Shown here: one piece after another, positions 33,316-43,449 of the stretch
How positions within the stretch are numbered: the stretch's first letter is position 1
How the letters are laid out: each line of letters opens with the position of its first letter
Position numbers and translations under genes: made by a program
The notes under the pieces: generated by a model
Database searches by the model: none
What the model was told of the DNA's origin: nothing
Seen by the model: the letters and a program-made list of their open reading frames with translations, nothing else
Source of the DNA: Anaerolineales bacterium UBA2317
GTDB lineage: Bacteria > Chloroflexota > Anaerolineae > Anaerolineales > Villigracilaceae
Assembly: GCA_002345215.1 (NCBI GenBank)
Contig: DDVH01000029.1
Location: 1-64,000, forward strand
Direction of reading: 5' to 3'
DNA: 64,000 nt

Positions 33316-35877
33316 ATGTCCACTGAAGATATCACTCCAGTTCGCAAACAATATTTAGAAATCAAAAAAGAATATCCCGATACAATTTTATTTTTTCGGC
33401 TGGGCGATTTTTATGAAACATTTGATGAAGACGCCGAAATCACTGCCCGCGACCTCGACATTGTTTTAACATCCAAACCAATTGGCAAAGGTGTGCGCGT
33501 TCCGCTTGCTGGCATTCCCTATCATGCTGTTGAAAATTATCTGGCGCGATTAATTGAAAAAGGTCATCATGTTGCCATTTGCGAACAAATTGGTGAACTA
33601 CCCAGCAAAGGAATTTTTCCGCGCAAAGTTGTCAGAGTTGTCACTCCAGGAACTGTGACCGAACCTGCTTTATTGCCGGGTGACTCAAATAATTATCTTG
33701 CCGCTGTGATATTAGACTCATCCGCTTCTTCCAACGGGATAACTGCTTCTGTTTCCTACACAGATGTCACCACTGGAGAATTCGCCGTCACCGAGCTTCC
33801 GCTTGAAGCCTTACGAGCTGAATTGACAAGATTACATCCCGCCGAAATTTTATATGCCGATAATAAGGTTTTACCGGATGGAATCATTGGGCACTTAACA
33901 AAAATTCCTGCATGGAAGTTTGAACCCGGCAAATGTACCGATGTTTTATTAACTCAATTCAAATCATCCACATTAGATGGCTTTGGTTTGAAAGCAAATA
34001 GTTTATCCGTTCGAGCCGCAGGTGCAATTATTCAATACTTAAAAGAAACACAACCAGATGCGCTCAACTTATTAAATTCATTACGTTCTTACAGCCTAAA
34101 TGAATTTATGACTTTAGATTCATCCACACGTAGAAATCTAGAATTAGATGAAACCTTACGCGGTGAGAGAAAAGGTTCATTACTTGGCGTATTAGATGAA
34201 ACTATCACACCCATGGGAAAAAGATTAATTCATCAATGGGTTAGCCAGCCGCTATTAAATGTTGAAAAAATTAATCAAAGACAAAATGGTGTGGAATATT
34301 TTTTCAGTAACGGAATGATTCGCGCTGAATTACGAGCTTCATTAAAACCAGTTTTGGATTTAGAAAGATTAATCAATCGAGTCATTGCAGGTCAGGCACA
34401 GCCACGTGATTTAGTTGGAATGCGAAATACTTTTGCCGAACTTCCAAAAATTAAAACAGTTATCAGTAATCAGAAAACCGAGAGCAGTAAGCAGTGGTCA
34501 GTTTGTGAAAATGAATTATCACTTCTGCAAAACGCAATTGATGATGACCCACCTGCCACGTTACAAAATACAGGTGTAATTCGTGCAGGTTATTCTCAAG
34601 AATTAGATTCTGTCATTGAAGCATCCAAACATGCACGAGATTGGATTGCGAATCTTGAAGGTGTTGAAAGAGAAAAAACTGGCATCAAGACTCTCAAAGT
34701 TGGTTACAACAAAGTTTTTGGTTATTACATAGAAATCTCACGCGGTGCGGCGGAGAAAGCACCTGAAAGTTATATCCGCAAGCAGACGTTAGTCAATGCC
34801 GAAAGATTCATCACACCAGAGATGAAAGAATATGAAACTCTGGTGTTAAATGCAGAAGAAAGAATCAAAGAAATTGAAACAAGATTATTCAAAGAAGTAT
34901 GTGCCGAATTATCAAAAGCCGCAAACAAAATATTATCCACTGCACGGGCAATTGCTGAACTCGATGTTTTATCTGCTTTAGGTGAAGTGGCGACTTTGGG
35001 TGACTACACCAAACCTGAGGTCAAAGAAGGAAGCGAATTAGAAATCCACGAAGGTAGACATCCTGTTGTGGAGCAACTTCTCAAAGGTGAAAGATATATT
35101 CCGAATGATGTCATCTTTGAAAAAGGTGAAGTGGTGCGCGTGATTACTGGACCGAATATGGCTGGTAAATCAACTTATTTGCGACAAGCCGCGTTGATTG
35201 TTTTGATGGCGCAAATGGGTTCATTTGTGCCTGCCGCTTCTGCAAAGATTGGACTCGTGGACAGAATTTTTACACGCATCGGCGCGCAGGATGAAATTCA
35301 TGCAGGGCAATCTACATTTATGGTGGAGATGGTGGAAGCCGCAAATATTTTGCATCACGCTACATCACGTTCATTATTGATACTCGACGAAATTGGTCGC
35401 GGCACTTCAACGTATGATGGTTTATCTATTGCTTGGGGAATTATTGAATACATTCATAATCATCCGCAATTGCGCGCAAAGACTTTGTTTGCAACGCATT
35501 ATCACGAATTGACTCAACTTGCAGATTTATTGCCGGGCGTGAGAAATTACAATGTTGCCGTCAGTGAAGCAGATAATAAAGTGGTGTTCTTGCATAAAAT
35601 TATTTCTGGTGGCGCGGATCGTTCTTACGGAATTCATGTTGCTCAACTGGCAGGTTTACCTTCGCCTGTGATTAGTCGTGCGAACGAAATTATGGAACAA
35701 CTAGAAAAAACTTCCGGTCGAGCCGTGAAGATTGATCCGCAAGCGGCACAACAAGTTGCTTTATTCCCAGAAACAAATCCGTTGTTAGATGAGTTGAAAG
35801 ATTTAGATATCAATGGCTTATCACCCATTGAAGCACTAAATAAGTTGTTTGAGTGGCAGAAGAGATTTACAAAATAA
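33316..35877 (+). CDS. mutS: DNA mismatch repair ATPase MutS
   Basis: An 853-residue protein with the full MutS layout. The mismatch-reading Phe-x-Glu is in FFRLGDFYETFDEDA near the N-terminus; core, lever and clamp domains follow; Walker A is GPNMAGKST (612-620), Walker B LLILDEIGRGTSTYDG and the His in ATHYHEL. The C-terminal dimerisation arm is present but short. An insertion of about 14 residues (ISNQKTESSKQWSV, 383-396) at the end of the core domain is encoded by a CAGTAAGCAG-type repeat. The glycosyltransferase gene begins one base after the stop. It detects mispairs and recruits MutL, which is not encoded here. Confidence 0.97.
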   Translation: MSTEDITPVRKQYLEIKKEYPDTILFFRLGDFYETFDEDAEITARDLDIVLTSKPIGKGVRVPLAGIPYHAVENYLARLIEKGHHVAICEQIGELPSKGIFPRKVVRVVTPGTVTEPALLPGDSNNYLAAVILDSSASSNGITASVSYTDVTTGEFAVTELPLEALRAELTRLHPAEILYADNKVLPDGIIGHLTKIPAWKFEPGKCTDVLLTQFKSSTLDGFGLKANSLSVRAAGAIIQYLKETQPDALNLLNSLRSYSLNEFMTLDSSTRRNLELDETLRGERKGSLLGVLDETITPMGKRLIHQWVSQPLLNVEKINQRQNGVEYFFSNGMIRAELRASLKPVLDLERLINRVIAGQAQPRDLVGMRNTFAELPKIKTVISNQKTESSKQWSVCENELSLLQNAIDDDPPATLQNTGVIRAGYSQELDSVIEASKHARDWIANLEGVEREKTGIKTLKVGYNKVFGYYIEISRGAAEKAPESYIRKQTLVNAERFITPEMKEYETLVLNAEERIKEIETRLFKEVCAELSKAANKILSTARAIAELDVLSALGEVATLGDYTKPEVKEGSELEIHEGRHPVVEQLLKGERYIPNDVIFEKGEVVRVITGPNMAGKSTYLRQAALIVLMAQMGSFVPAASAKIGLVDRIFTRIGAQDEIHAGQSTFMVEMVEAANILHHATSRSLLILDEIGRGTSTYDGLSIAWGIIEYIHNHPQLRAKTLFATHYHELTQLADLLPGVRNYNVAVSEADNKVVFLHKIISGGADRSYGIHVAQLAGLPSPVISRANEIMEQLEKTSGRAVKIDPQAAQQVALFPETNPLLDELKDLDINGLSPIEALNKLFEWQKRFTK
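34462..34502. repeat. CAGTAAGCAG-type repeat piece inside mutS
   Basis: ATCAGTAATCAG, then AGAGCAGTAAGCAGTGGTCAG. It shares ordered units with the tract at 30597-30641 in the oxidoreductase gene and keeps the mutS frame. Confidence 0.7.
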
Positions 35878-35878
35878 T

Positions 35879-37459
35879 ATGCAAAATAAAAAGTTAAGCG
35901 TAGATGATGTATCTGTTTTAATTTTAATTTTTGCATTTATTTTCGGCACATTTTGGCGTCTTTTTCCAGTTTGGTTAGCAGATTTCCCACTGAATGATGG
36001 TGGTATGTTTTATACCATGATTCAGGATTTACAAAATAATCAATATAGAATACCAGCATTCACAACCTACAATAATTCAAATATCCCTTTTGTTTACCCA
36101 CCTCTTGGGTTTTATTTCGGTGCAATGCTCACCGACTTATTCGGACTTTCCACACCATTGCTTATTATTCAGTGGCTTCCAGGCATTCTTAATTCAATCA
36201 GCATTTTGGCATTTTATTTTTTTGCAAAAGAAATCACTCAAAACAAGTTTCAAAGTGCAATTGCGACCTTTGTGTTTTCTTTTACACCACATATGACATC
36301 TTGGTTTTCTATGGGAGGAGGATTAACTCGCTCTTTAGGTGCAATTTTTATGTTATTTGCACTTGTTTATGTTCATCGTGTATTTTCTAATAACAGTAAA
36401 AAAGATTTAATTGGCGCTATTATTTTTAGCGGATTGACCACTCTAAGTCATCCTGAGTCCGCAATGTATACAGTTATTCTTGCAGTTTATATCTGGTTTG
36501 TGAAATCACGTTCGCTTAAAGGAATATTATATAGTTTGTTAATCGCAAGCGGTACGTCTCTATTGATATCCCCATGGCTGATATCAGTGATTAAAGCTCA
36601 TGGATTTGCCCCCTTTATTTCTGCAAGCCAAACAGGATTACATTCATTCGCTTCTTTCTTTAGAATATTGAACATTGATTTTGTTACTGAAGAGACCTAT
36701 CTTGATTTATTCGGAGTAGCAGGAGTTTTAGGTATAGCACTACTTGTTTCTAGGAAAAACTTCTTTATTCCCGGCATGTTTCTAGTCACCTTCTTGTTTT
36801 TGCCTCGCAGTGCGCATACACTCGCAAATATTCCGCTAGCAATTGCAGTAAGTTTTTTCATCATGCAAATATTGATGCTAGGCATTAAGAATTATAAAAT
36901 GACTCCTGACAACAAAAATATCAATCTCCAATATAAAACCTCGCTCTTTATCTTAATTATAATTCCGTTTGTTTTAGGTAATTCAATATATTATTCCATC
37001 ACCTTATCCACAAAGCATGTTTCAGAAGATAATAGAACTGCAATGCAATGGATTAGAGAGAATACTCCGTTGCAAAGTAATTTCTTTGTTATTACCGGAG
37101 AAACAAATGGATTTTGCGATTCTGCCAGCGAGTGGTTTCCAGCATTAACCAATAGAAAAAGCTTTGCAACTTTACAAGGCAATGAGTGGTTACAAGGAAA
37201 TACATTTAATGAATTTATTGCAAACTCGCAATCGATTCAGGCATGTTATCAAAAAGACATTGATTGTATTATGGATGTGTCAAGAAATTTTACAGAAAGC
37301 TTTGACTATATATATATTGACTTGATACCAGCAACTAATGATTGCAATTTGGCAAAAACCTCTATTCAATCTCAAACTTGGATGCACAACCTAGAGAAAT
37401 TCCCGCAGTTTCAAATTGTCTTTATTTCAAACCAAGCCATGATACTTAAGCATGAATAA
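35879..37459 (+). CDS. GT-C type membrane glycosyltransferase
   Basis: A 526-residue polytopic protein with about 10-11 membrane helices, an early outer loop with the acid motif DFPLNDGGMFY, and a C-terminal outer domain of roughly 120 residues (NRTAMQWIRENTPLQSNFFV and onward). This is the layout of polyprenol-phosphate-sugar using GT-C transferases, which glycosylate outside the membrane. I chose the ATG at 35879, one base past the mutS stop. It begins an A/T-rich block of related membrane transferases. Sugar and acceptor are unknown. Confidence 0.8.
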   Translation: MQNKKLSVDDVSVLILIFAFIFGTFWRLFPVWLADFPLNDGGMFYTMIQDLQNNQYRIPAFTTYNNSNIPFVYPPLGFYFGAMLTDLFGLSTPLLIIQWLPGILNSISILAFYFFAKEITQNKFQSAIATFVFSFTPHMTSWFSMGGGLTRSLGAIFMLFALVYVHRVFSNNSKKDLIGAIIFSGLTTLSHPESAMYTVILAVYIWFVKSRSLKGILYSLLIASGTSLLISPWLISVIKAHGFAPFISASQTGLHSFASFFRILNIDFVTEETYLDLFGVAGVLGIALLVSRKNFFIPGMFLVTFLFLPRSAHTLANIPLAIAVSFFIMQILMLGIKNYKMTPDNKNINLQYKTSLFILIIIPFVLGNSIYYSITLSTKHVSEDNRTAMQWIRENTPLQSNFFVITGETNGFCDSASEWFPALTNRKSFATLQGNEWLQGNTFNEFIANSQSIQACYQKDIDCIMDVSRNFTESFDYIYIDLIPATNDCNLAKTSIQSQTWMHNLEKFPQFQIVFISNQAMILKHE

Positions 37460-38630
37460 TTTTTTTGAAATGTATCTTTTTGAGAAAAGCGTCTGCTAAT
37501 AATGCCGCAACTAGAACTACAATCATCCAGTACCGGTACCTAATATCGTCACCAATGAATAAACTAAAAAAAATCAAGAAATTTATTAATCGTTGAAACC
37601 AAATAAATTCTGGTTTTTGAGTAAATTTAAAATTGATAAAAAACAAAGTTAAAGCAAGCGATGGATAATCATAAAACAAAGCATAAGGTACAACAGCGAA
37701 AGTGACTAGAATTCCTACCGACATTACTTGAATCGCTGAGTTAGAGTTATAAACTATTCTCCATATGTAATATATACTCACTAAAACAATAACGCCATAA
37801 ACACTATAAGCCCATCCGTTTTCAATTTGATAAATAGACAGCCAATCTAATAAAGTTGTAGTATATCGTTCAATCTGGGTTTCTCCAGCCGCATTTAATG
37901 TATATGATAAGCCTATAATTTTGTCAGGCTGCAATATCTCAAAGTACCACCCAGGAGAAATCAACAGAGAAGCGCCAATCATAAAGACGAATAAACACAA
38001 CATACTCACTATTGGCTTCCATTTGCCTTGTAATATTAACCAGAGTGAGAGAATTAGTACGGGGAGTGACGTGATGTTTGGCTTGAACAATAAAAGAGCC
38101 ATCCACACACCCATAAACATCCATTTTTGGGCTTGAAAAGAAATTAAAACAAAAGTAATGATGAGGAAAACAATTATTCCTACTTGTTCCGATCCCCAAG
38201 TTGCCCAAGCAAATACAAAAGACAAATATAGATACATTCCCCATCGCTGCCAACCTAAAGCAGGCCATGGAATCAACTTGGACAAGTTAAATAACGCCGA
38301 AACCCATAAACAATAATTGAGGATTGCCCAAAGAATCCGGGCAACATCATAAGGAAATATGGCTATTACAGAGAGAAACCAAGTAAACCATGGGGCATAA
38401 TAATATGGATTGTTTGTAGATCCAGTTGAAGAAATAATCTCATTAACCAATTGAGAAAAATCGTAAGGATTTCCTCCATGCAAAAAAACTTTCCCCGCCG
38501 CATAATACACACCAAAATCCACACCTCCAAATAAATAAGCAATAATCGCCAATGCAGCGCTGACAATAATGAAAAACGAAAAGGCAATAAAATCTAGTTT
38601 TGAAGGAGGATGTTCACTTATTGCGTTCAT
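37446..38630 (-). CDS. GT87/DUF2029-family mannosyltransferase-like membrane protein
   Basis: About 394 residues and around ten helices. The motif GGVDFGVYYAAGKVFLHGGN, then PYYYAPWFTWFL is the GT87 active loop, with the Asp expected to act on a polyprenol-phosphate mannose donor. The ATG at 38630 is the first in frame with a normal N-terminus; an upstream TTG would add 33 odd residues. It converges on the GT-C gene and overlaps its end by 14 bases, and is divergent from two further relatives. Confidence 0.8.
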   Translation of the reverse strand: MNAISEHPPSKLDFIAFSFFIIVSAALAIIAYLFGGVDFGVYYAAGKVFLHGGNPYDFSQLVNEIISSTGSTNNPYYYAPWFTWFLSVIAIFPYDVARILWAILNYCLWVSALFNLSKLIPWPALGWQRWGMYLYLSFVFAWATWGSEQVGIIVFLIITFVLISFQAQKWMFMGVWMALLLFKPNITSLPVLILSLWLILQGKWKPIVSMLCLFVFMIGASLLISPGWYFEILQPDKIIGLSYTLNAAGETQIERYTTTLLDWLSIYQIENGWAYSVYGVIVLVSIYYIWRIVYNSNSAIQVMSVGILVTFAVVPYALFYDYPSLALTLFFINFKFTQKPEFIWFQRLINFLIFFSLFIGDDIRYRYWMIVVLVAALLADAFLKKIHFKKIIHA

Positions 38631-38775
38631 CAACGCAATTTTACTTGAAATACTAAAAACGGATTTTTTGAGTTTATATATCCAGTTATAATTAAATATT
38701 ATAGAATAAAAGCATAAAAGACAATGCAATTACAACACATAATAAATGTATCCATAAATACACAAGGCGTAAACA

Positions 38776-39861
38776 ATGTCAATTTATAATAAAAAATTAT
38801 GGGATTTTATAAGATTGTGCTTGATTGCTTCTATTTGCTCTTTGTTGCTCTTAATAGTATTCGTAAAGATTCAAAATTCAGATCTACTTGACTTTGAAAT
38901 CTATTATGAGGCTGGGCGCTCAGTTTTGAATGGAGAAAAGGTATATCAATTTTATGGTAATTATCAACTCCCATTTCAATATTTCCCTTGGATAGCATGG
39001 CTTTTTGCTCCATTTGCCATATTTGACATCCATACTGCATGGATTCTTTTTTCACTTATCAATATATTTCTATTTTTTTACTCAATCTTTATTCTACTGA
39101 ACATTACAGAGAAGGAAGTAGATTCGAATACCAAAATAACCTTAAGTCTTTTTTATCTCTCTGCTGCCTTAGTTATGTCATTACTTCTTTTCACAGTTGG
39201 GCAAATAAGCATCTTCTTATTATTTTTATGTACAGTAACCATAAAATTGATAGATGAAGACAAAAGGACAATCGCAGGGATACTCACACCAGTTTTGTTA
39301 TTAAAGCCTCATCTGATGTTAGTGTTTTTTCCTATTGTTTTGAAAAAAGGCGGGAAAGATTATCTTCTTTCTTCAATAATAAGTATTGTGATTCTTGGAT
39401 CGATTGCAACATTACTAAACACCGAGTGGATTACGGAAATGTTGAAGATAATTTTTCTTGGACAACTCCGTGGGGATGATTTGCTGTGGGGATACACAAC
39501 CTTTGCCGGCGCGTTTGAAATGAAAAATTGGCGCATTATTAATTTTTATTTTTCAATCCCAAGTTTGATTATTTCTTATTTTATTATACATAAAATAAGA
39601 AATGCCACAACTGTCCTTTATCTTATTTCAGGTTTAACATTATCGTTGTTTGCAGCTCCTTATTCATTTGCTTATGACCTACCTCTACTAACCCCTGCTC
39701 TTGTTTTATTATCAAGTCAATATAAAAATTTTTCTCTCTTAATTTGGGGAATTGCAGTTATAGTACCAATTATTTCTGGGTTCCAAGGTCAGAGCTATTT
39801 TCTAATTCTAATAGTATCAATCTTAGTGATATTTGAAGCCAAGCAAACGTTACAAAAATGA
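38776..39861 (+). CDS. GT87/DUF2029-family membrane glycosyltransferase
   Basis: A 361-residue polytopic protein, about ten helices. The active-loop pattern is LLDFEIYYEAGRSVLNGEKV, then FQYFPWIAWLFAPF. LLLKPHLMLVFFP is the family's KPH motif. Like its relatives it should transfer a sugar from a polyprenol carrier on the outer face of the membrane. The next gene overlaps its stop by four bases, so the two are coupled. Confidence 0.8.
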   Translation: MSIYNKKLWDFIRLCLIASICSLLLLIVFVKIQNSDLLDFEIYYEAGRSVLNGEKVYQFYGNYQLPFQYFPWIAWLFAPFAIFDIHTAWILFSLINIFLFFYSIFILLNITEKEVDSNTKITLSLFYLSAALVMSLLLFTVGQISIFLLFLCTVTIKLIDEDKRTIAGILTPVLLLKPHLMLVFFPIVLKKGGKDYLLSSIISIVILGSIATLLNTEWITEMLKIIFLGQLRGDDLLWGYTTFAGAFEMKNWRIINFYFSIPSLIISYFIIHKIRNATTVLYLISGLTLSLFAAPYSFAYDLPLLTPALVLLSSQYKNFSLLIWGIAVIVPIISGFQGQSYFLILIVSILVIFEAKQTLQK

Positions 39862-41015
39862 AAATACAAATCGATCACAATCGAGTTTTCTCTATCTTCA
39901 AAAAAGTAGTTTTAGTGATTACATTAATTCTATTTTATATCATTAACATATTTTTCGTAGCATCTTCTACAAAAGGGTTGTATGACTTTGGTTCTTTTAT
40001 AGCATCAGGAGAATTGGCAAACGAGAAGAAAAATCCATATTCTGAGGAATCGTCATTTATCTTTTCTATTTATTTCCCGATTATAGACCACAAAGGAATT
40101 GCGCCCAATTTAAACCCACCAATTTCTATTATGTTTTTTCAGCATTTATCAAGTATTTCGCCTGAAAAATCTTTAATTACGTGGAGATGGCTTAATGGAT
40201 TATTATTTATCTTTTCGTTTCTTTTACTACATTTCTATTCTCCAAATGCCAGAAAACCTGACATGGTAAAAAGAACATTCTTGTTTTTCTGTTTCGCTGG
40301 ATTATGGCACACAATTGAACTTGGGCAAATATATATTGTGGTGTTATTACTAACTATAATTTCATGGGTATTTATAAAACAAGAAAAAACATTGCTAGGA
40401 GGAATTGTTCTAGGTATCATAATTGCTATAAAGCCTAATTTTATACTTTGGGCAATTGCCTTATTTGCAAATAAGAATTGGAAAGTTTTCTTAGTATCAG
40501 GTATTACGAGCTTTACAATTAGTTTAATTCCTATATTAAAGTGGGGTCCAAAAATTTACGTCCAATGGTTAGAAGCGTCACAAAAATTCACCCCTGACCT
40601 TTTGATTTTTCCTGGCAACAATTCATTACAAGGATTATTTGCTCGCTTTAGTGTTCCGCATATAGGGATCTTTACAGGAATAATACTTACTATAGCTATG
40701 GTAGTATTTATTGCAAAAAATAAACCTACAAACATAACAATTAATACAATTGGGATTGTATTATCGCTTTTCGTTTCTCCAATTGCATGGACGGGATACA
40801 CACTTTTAGTTTTCCCAATCTTGTTTGAGGAAAAGTTATGGAAAGCTTATCACTGGGTAGCAGTCTGTATTTTCATTGTACCTTTTCCCATAATTCTTAA
40901 ATTGTTCCAATTATCTAATTTCAATTTCGTTTTCTTTGGCTGGTTTTATGGTTGGGGATTATTGATATTGCTATCAGGAACATTGATTAATAAAAAAGAC
41001 CCGCTCTCAGTGTAA
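39858..41015 (+). CDS. GT87/DUF2029-family membrane glycosyltransferase
   Basis: A 385-residue polytopic protein with about ten helices. The loop TKGLYDFGSFIASGELANEK, then APNLNPPISIMFF fits the family, as does IIAIKPNFILWAIALF (KPN motif). It starts with ATGA overlapping the stop of the preceding paralog. A strong terminator follows, so these two form a short operon. Divergence between the three GT87-like genes here is high, so they probably serve different sugars. Confidence 0.8.
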   Translation: MKIQIDHNRVFSIFKKVVLVITLILFYIINIFFVASSTKGLYDFGSFIASGELANEKKNPYSEESSFIFSIYFPIIDHKGIAPNLNPPISIMFFQHLSSISPEKSLITWRWLNGLLFIFSFLLLHFYSPNARKPDMVKRTFLFFCFAGLWHTIELGQIYIVVLLLTIISWVFIKQEKTLLGGIVLGIIIAIKPNFILWAIALFANKNWKVFLVSGITSFTISLIPILKWGPKIYVQWLEASQKFTPDLLIFPGNNSLQGLFARFSVPHIGIFTGIILTIAMVVFIAKNKPTNITINTIGIVLSLFVSPIAWTGYTLLVFPILFEEKLWKAYHWVAVCIFIVPFPIILKLFQLSNFNFVFFGWFYGWGLLILLSGTLINKKDPLSV

Positions 41016-41035
41016 TTCGAGAGCGGGTTTATTTT
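41000..41035. terminator. Bidirectional intrinsic terminator
   Basis: CCCGCTCTC and GAGAGCGGG form a nine-pair stem around a ten-base loop that includes the stop codon of the glycosyltransferase gene. T-rich sequence follows on the plus strand and an A run precedes it, so it can also end the converging pyrophosphatase transcript. Confidence 0.88.
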
Positions 41036-41045
41036 TAGTTGATAT

Positions 41046-43394
41046 TTACTTCTTCTTACTTTTCTTCTTACCACCCACCTCAGCCGTCATGGATTCGGCG
41101 GGGGCTTTGGAGCGCATGACTGCCCAGGCGAGGACTCCGATGAGGGCGATGGAAACAGCCCAAACCACGAGTGAAGCGCCTGATTCGTATTGAACAACAA
41201 TCGGGGCGATAATCACAGCCACGAGGTTGACGACTTTAATCATCGGGTTGAGAGCAGGACCAGCCGTATCTTTGAATGGGTCACCAACGGTATCACCCAC
41301 CACACCAGCTTTGTGACGCTCTGAACCTTTGCCAAGATTTTTCTTGGGGTCTTTGGGTTCATCTTCGATTAATTTTTTGGCATTATCCCATGCGCCACCA
41401 GAGTTGTTGAGGAACACCGCCAACAACTGACCAGAGACGATGATACCCGCCAAGAAACCACCGAGTGCTTCTACTTGAAGTGTAAGACCAATCAGAATTG
41501 GGGTAATTACACCGAGCAATGCTAAGGTAACTAATTCTTTTTGTGCGGCAGTGGTGGAGATGTTAACTGCTTGTTTGTAATCTGGTTTGACCTTACCAGA
41601 TAGCACGCCAAGTTTGAATTGTCGGCGAACTTCTAACACGATTAAGGAAGCGGCGCGAGTAACTGCTTGAATCGCAAAGGAAGAGAATAACCACGGCAAC
41701 GCGCCACCTATTAACATACCAACGAAAACGCGCGGGTCATCTACACGGATACCAACGGCAGAAATCAATTGGTCGGCAGAAACACCTAAACTTACTTGAG
41801 CGCGAGAAACATCCACAAGGAATGAACCAAATAATGAAACAGCCGCAATGACTGCAGAACCAATCGCAACACCTTTGGTAATAGCTTTCGTAGTATTACC
41901 CACTGCATCGAGGTCAGCCATAATCTTTTGAGCGTCTTTGGTGGCTTTATCAGTTTTGCCAGACCAAGCCATTTCACCGATACCATTGGCATTGTCTGAG
42001 ATAGGACCAAATGAATCCATAGCGACGATGTTGCCTGTTAGAGTCAACATGCCAATACCAGTCATTGAAACTCCGTATAAAACATACGTGGCACCAAATT
42101 CACCAAACAAGAAAATGGATGAAAGAATGGTGACAGCAATGACAACTACAGACCAGACAGAAGATTCAAAACCACTGGAAATACCGCTCAAAATCAAAGT
42201 TGCAGGACCCGTATCTGCTGATTTTTTAATTTCTTCAACGGGAGGAGCATCGGAACCGGTGAAATAATCAGTGAGGCGGTCAATCACAATGGCAAGCACT
42301 ACACCGATGAATACTGCGGCGGGAATTCTCCACCAACCACCGGCAATTTCTTGCAAGTACACATAACCAGCGGCTGTGAATAAAACTGTAGAGAAAATCG
42401 CAGAAGCAATCAAACCATTGAAAATGGCTTTCATGGCATTACCACTTTTTGCGTTTTGTCCGCTCTTCACAAAGTTTGTACCAAACATGGAAGCCAGCAC
42501 GCCAATACCACGCACAACCAATGGGAAGATAATCCATTCAAATTGTTGACCACCCGTAGCATGCCACAAGGCAAGACCAAGAATCAAACTGGAAACAATT
42601 GTCACTTCGGATGACTCGAAAATATCCGCCGCCATACCTGCACAATCGCCGACGTTGTCACCAACCAAGTCAGCAATGACAGCAGGATTACGCGGGTCAT
42701 CCTCAGGGATACCTGCTTCTACTTTCCCAACCAAGTCTGCGCCGACATCTGCCGCTTTAGTAAAGATACCTCCACCCACACGCATGAACAGCGCAAGCAA
42801 TGTACCACCAAAACCAAAACCTAATAACGCATCTGGTGCGGCAATGCCCATCACCATAAAGATTACAGCTCCGCCAAGCAGACCTAAACCATTGGTGAGC
42901 ATACCAGTCACAGAACCTGCGCGATAAGCAATATCTAACGATTCACCAAATGAACGCTTAGAGGCAGAAGCCACACGAACATTGGCTTCTACCGCAATTC
43001 GCATCCCATATTGCCCCACCATCATGGAAGCAAAAGCACCCATCACAAATGCAATGGCGCGCGCAAACCCGATGATTAATGTAACAGTCGTGTCATCATA
43101 TTGACTAAATTGTTCAAGCGCTTCCGGAGTCGGCGGTACTACATATACCGAAGCAAACAAAACAACTGTCAATACAGCAATGAGCGGGAAAATGCTTTTG
43201 GACTGGCGAGTCAAATAAGCATCTGCCCCATCTCGAATTGCTCCCCAAACTTCTTGCATTTTTTCTGTGCCTTTATCTTTTTGTAAAATTAACGAACGTA
43301 GATAAAAAGCATAAAACAAACTACCAACAGCCACAAAAAATACCGCCCAAATTGCAACCTGTTCTACAAAAGATAGTCCTTGCATAGCGTACAT
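41046..43394 (-). CDS. hppA: Membrane-bound pyrophosphatase, K+-independent (H+-pumping) type
   Basis: A 782-residue protein with about 16 helices that couples PPi hydrolysis to ion pumping. Substrate-site motifs GGIFTKAADVGADLVGKVE, DDPRNPAVIADLVGDNVGD and the late KAGVVGDTVGDPFKDTAGP are complete. The subtype marker reads GNTTKAITKG with Lys503 and Thr506, which in this family defines the K+-independent, H+-pumping class; the CAGMAADIFESSE segment fits it. It is the second gene of a tandem pair; the other carries the K+-dependent marker. The C-terminus is Lys-rich. Confidence 0.95.
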   Translation of the reverse strand: MYAMQGLSFVEQVAIWAVFFVAVGSLFYAFYLRSLILQKDKGTEKMQEVWGAIRDGADAYLTRQSKSIFPLIAVLTVVLFASVYVVPPTPEALEQFSQYDDTTVTLIIGFARAIAFVMGAFASMMVGQYGMRIAVEANVRVASASKRSFGESLDIAYRAGSVTGMLTNGLGLLGGAVIFMVMGIAAPDALLGFGFGGTLLALFMRVGGGIFTKAADVGADLVGKVEAGIPEDDPRNPAVIADLVGDNVGDCAGMAADIFESSEVTIVSSLILGLALWHATGGQQFEWIIFPLVVRGIGVLASMFGTNFVKSGQNAKSGNAMKAIFNGLIASAIFSTVLFTAAGYVYLQEIAGGWWRIPAAVFIGVVLAIVIDRLTDYFTGSDAPPVEEIKKSADTGPATLILSGISSGFESSVWSVVVIAVTILSSIFLFGEFGATYVLYGVSMTGIGMLTLTGNIVAMDSFGPISDNANGIGEMAWSGKTDKATKDAQKIMADLDAVGNTTKAITKGVAIGSAVIAAVSLFGSFLVDVSRAQVSLGVSADQLISAVGIRVDDPRVFVGMLIGGALPWLFSSFAIQAVTRAASLIVLEVRRQFKLGVLSGKVKPDYKQAVNISTTAAQKELVTLALLGVITPILIGLTLQVEALGGFLAGIIVSGQLLAVFLNNSGGAWDNAKKLIEDEPKDPKKNLGKGSERHKAGVVGDTVGDPFKDTAGPALNPMIKVVNLVAVIIAPIVVQYESGASLVVWAVSIALIGVLAWAVMRSKAPAESMTAEVGGKKKSKKK

Positions 43395-43449
43395 ATATAA
43401 TGGTTTCCTCTCACAAGGGAGATAAAGTACAGTCGAGGCTCGCTAAAAA

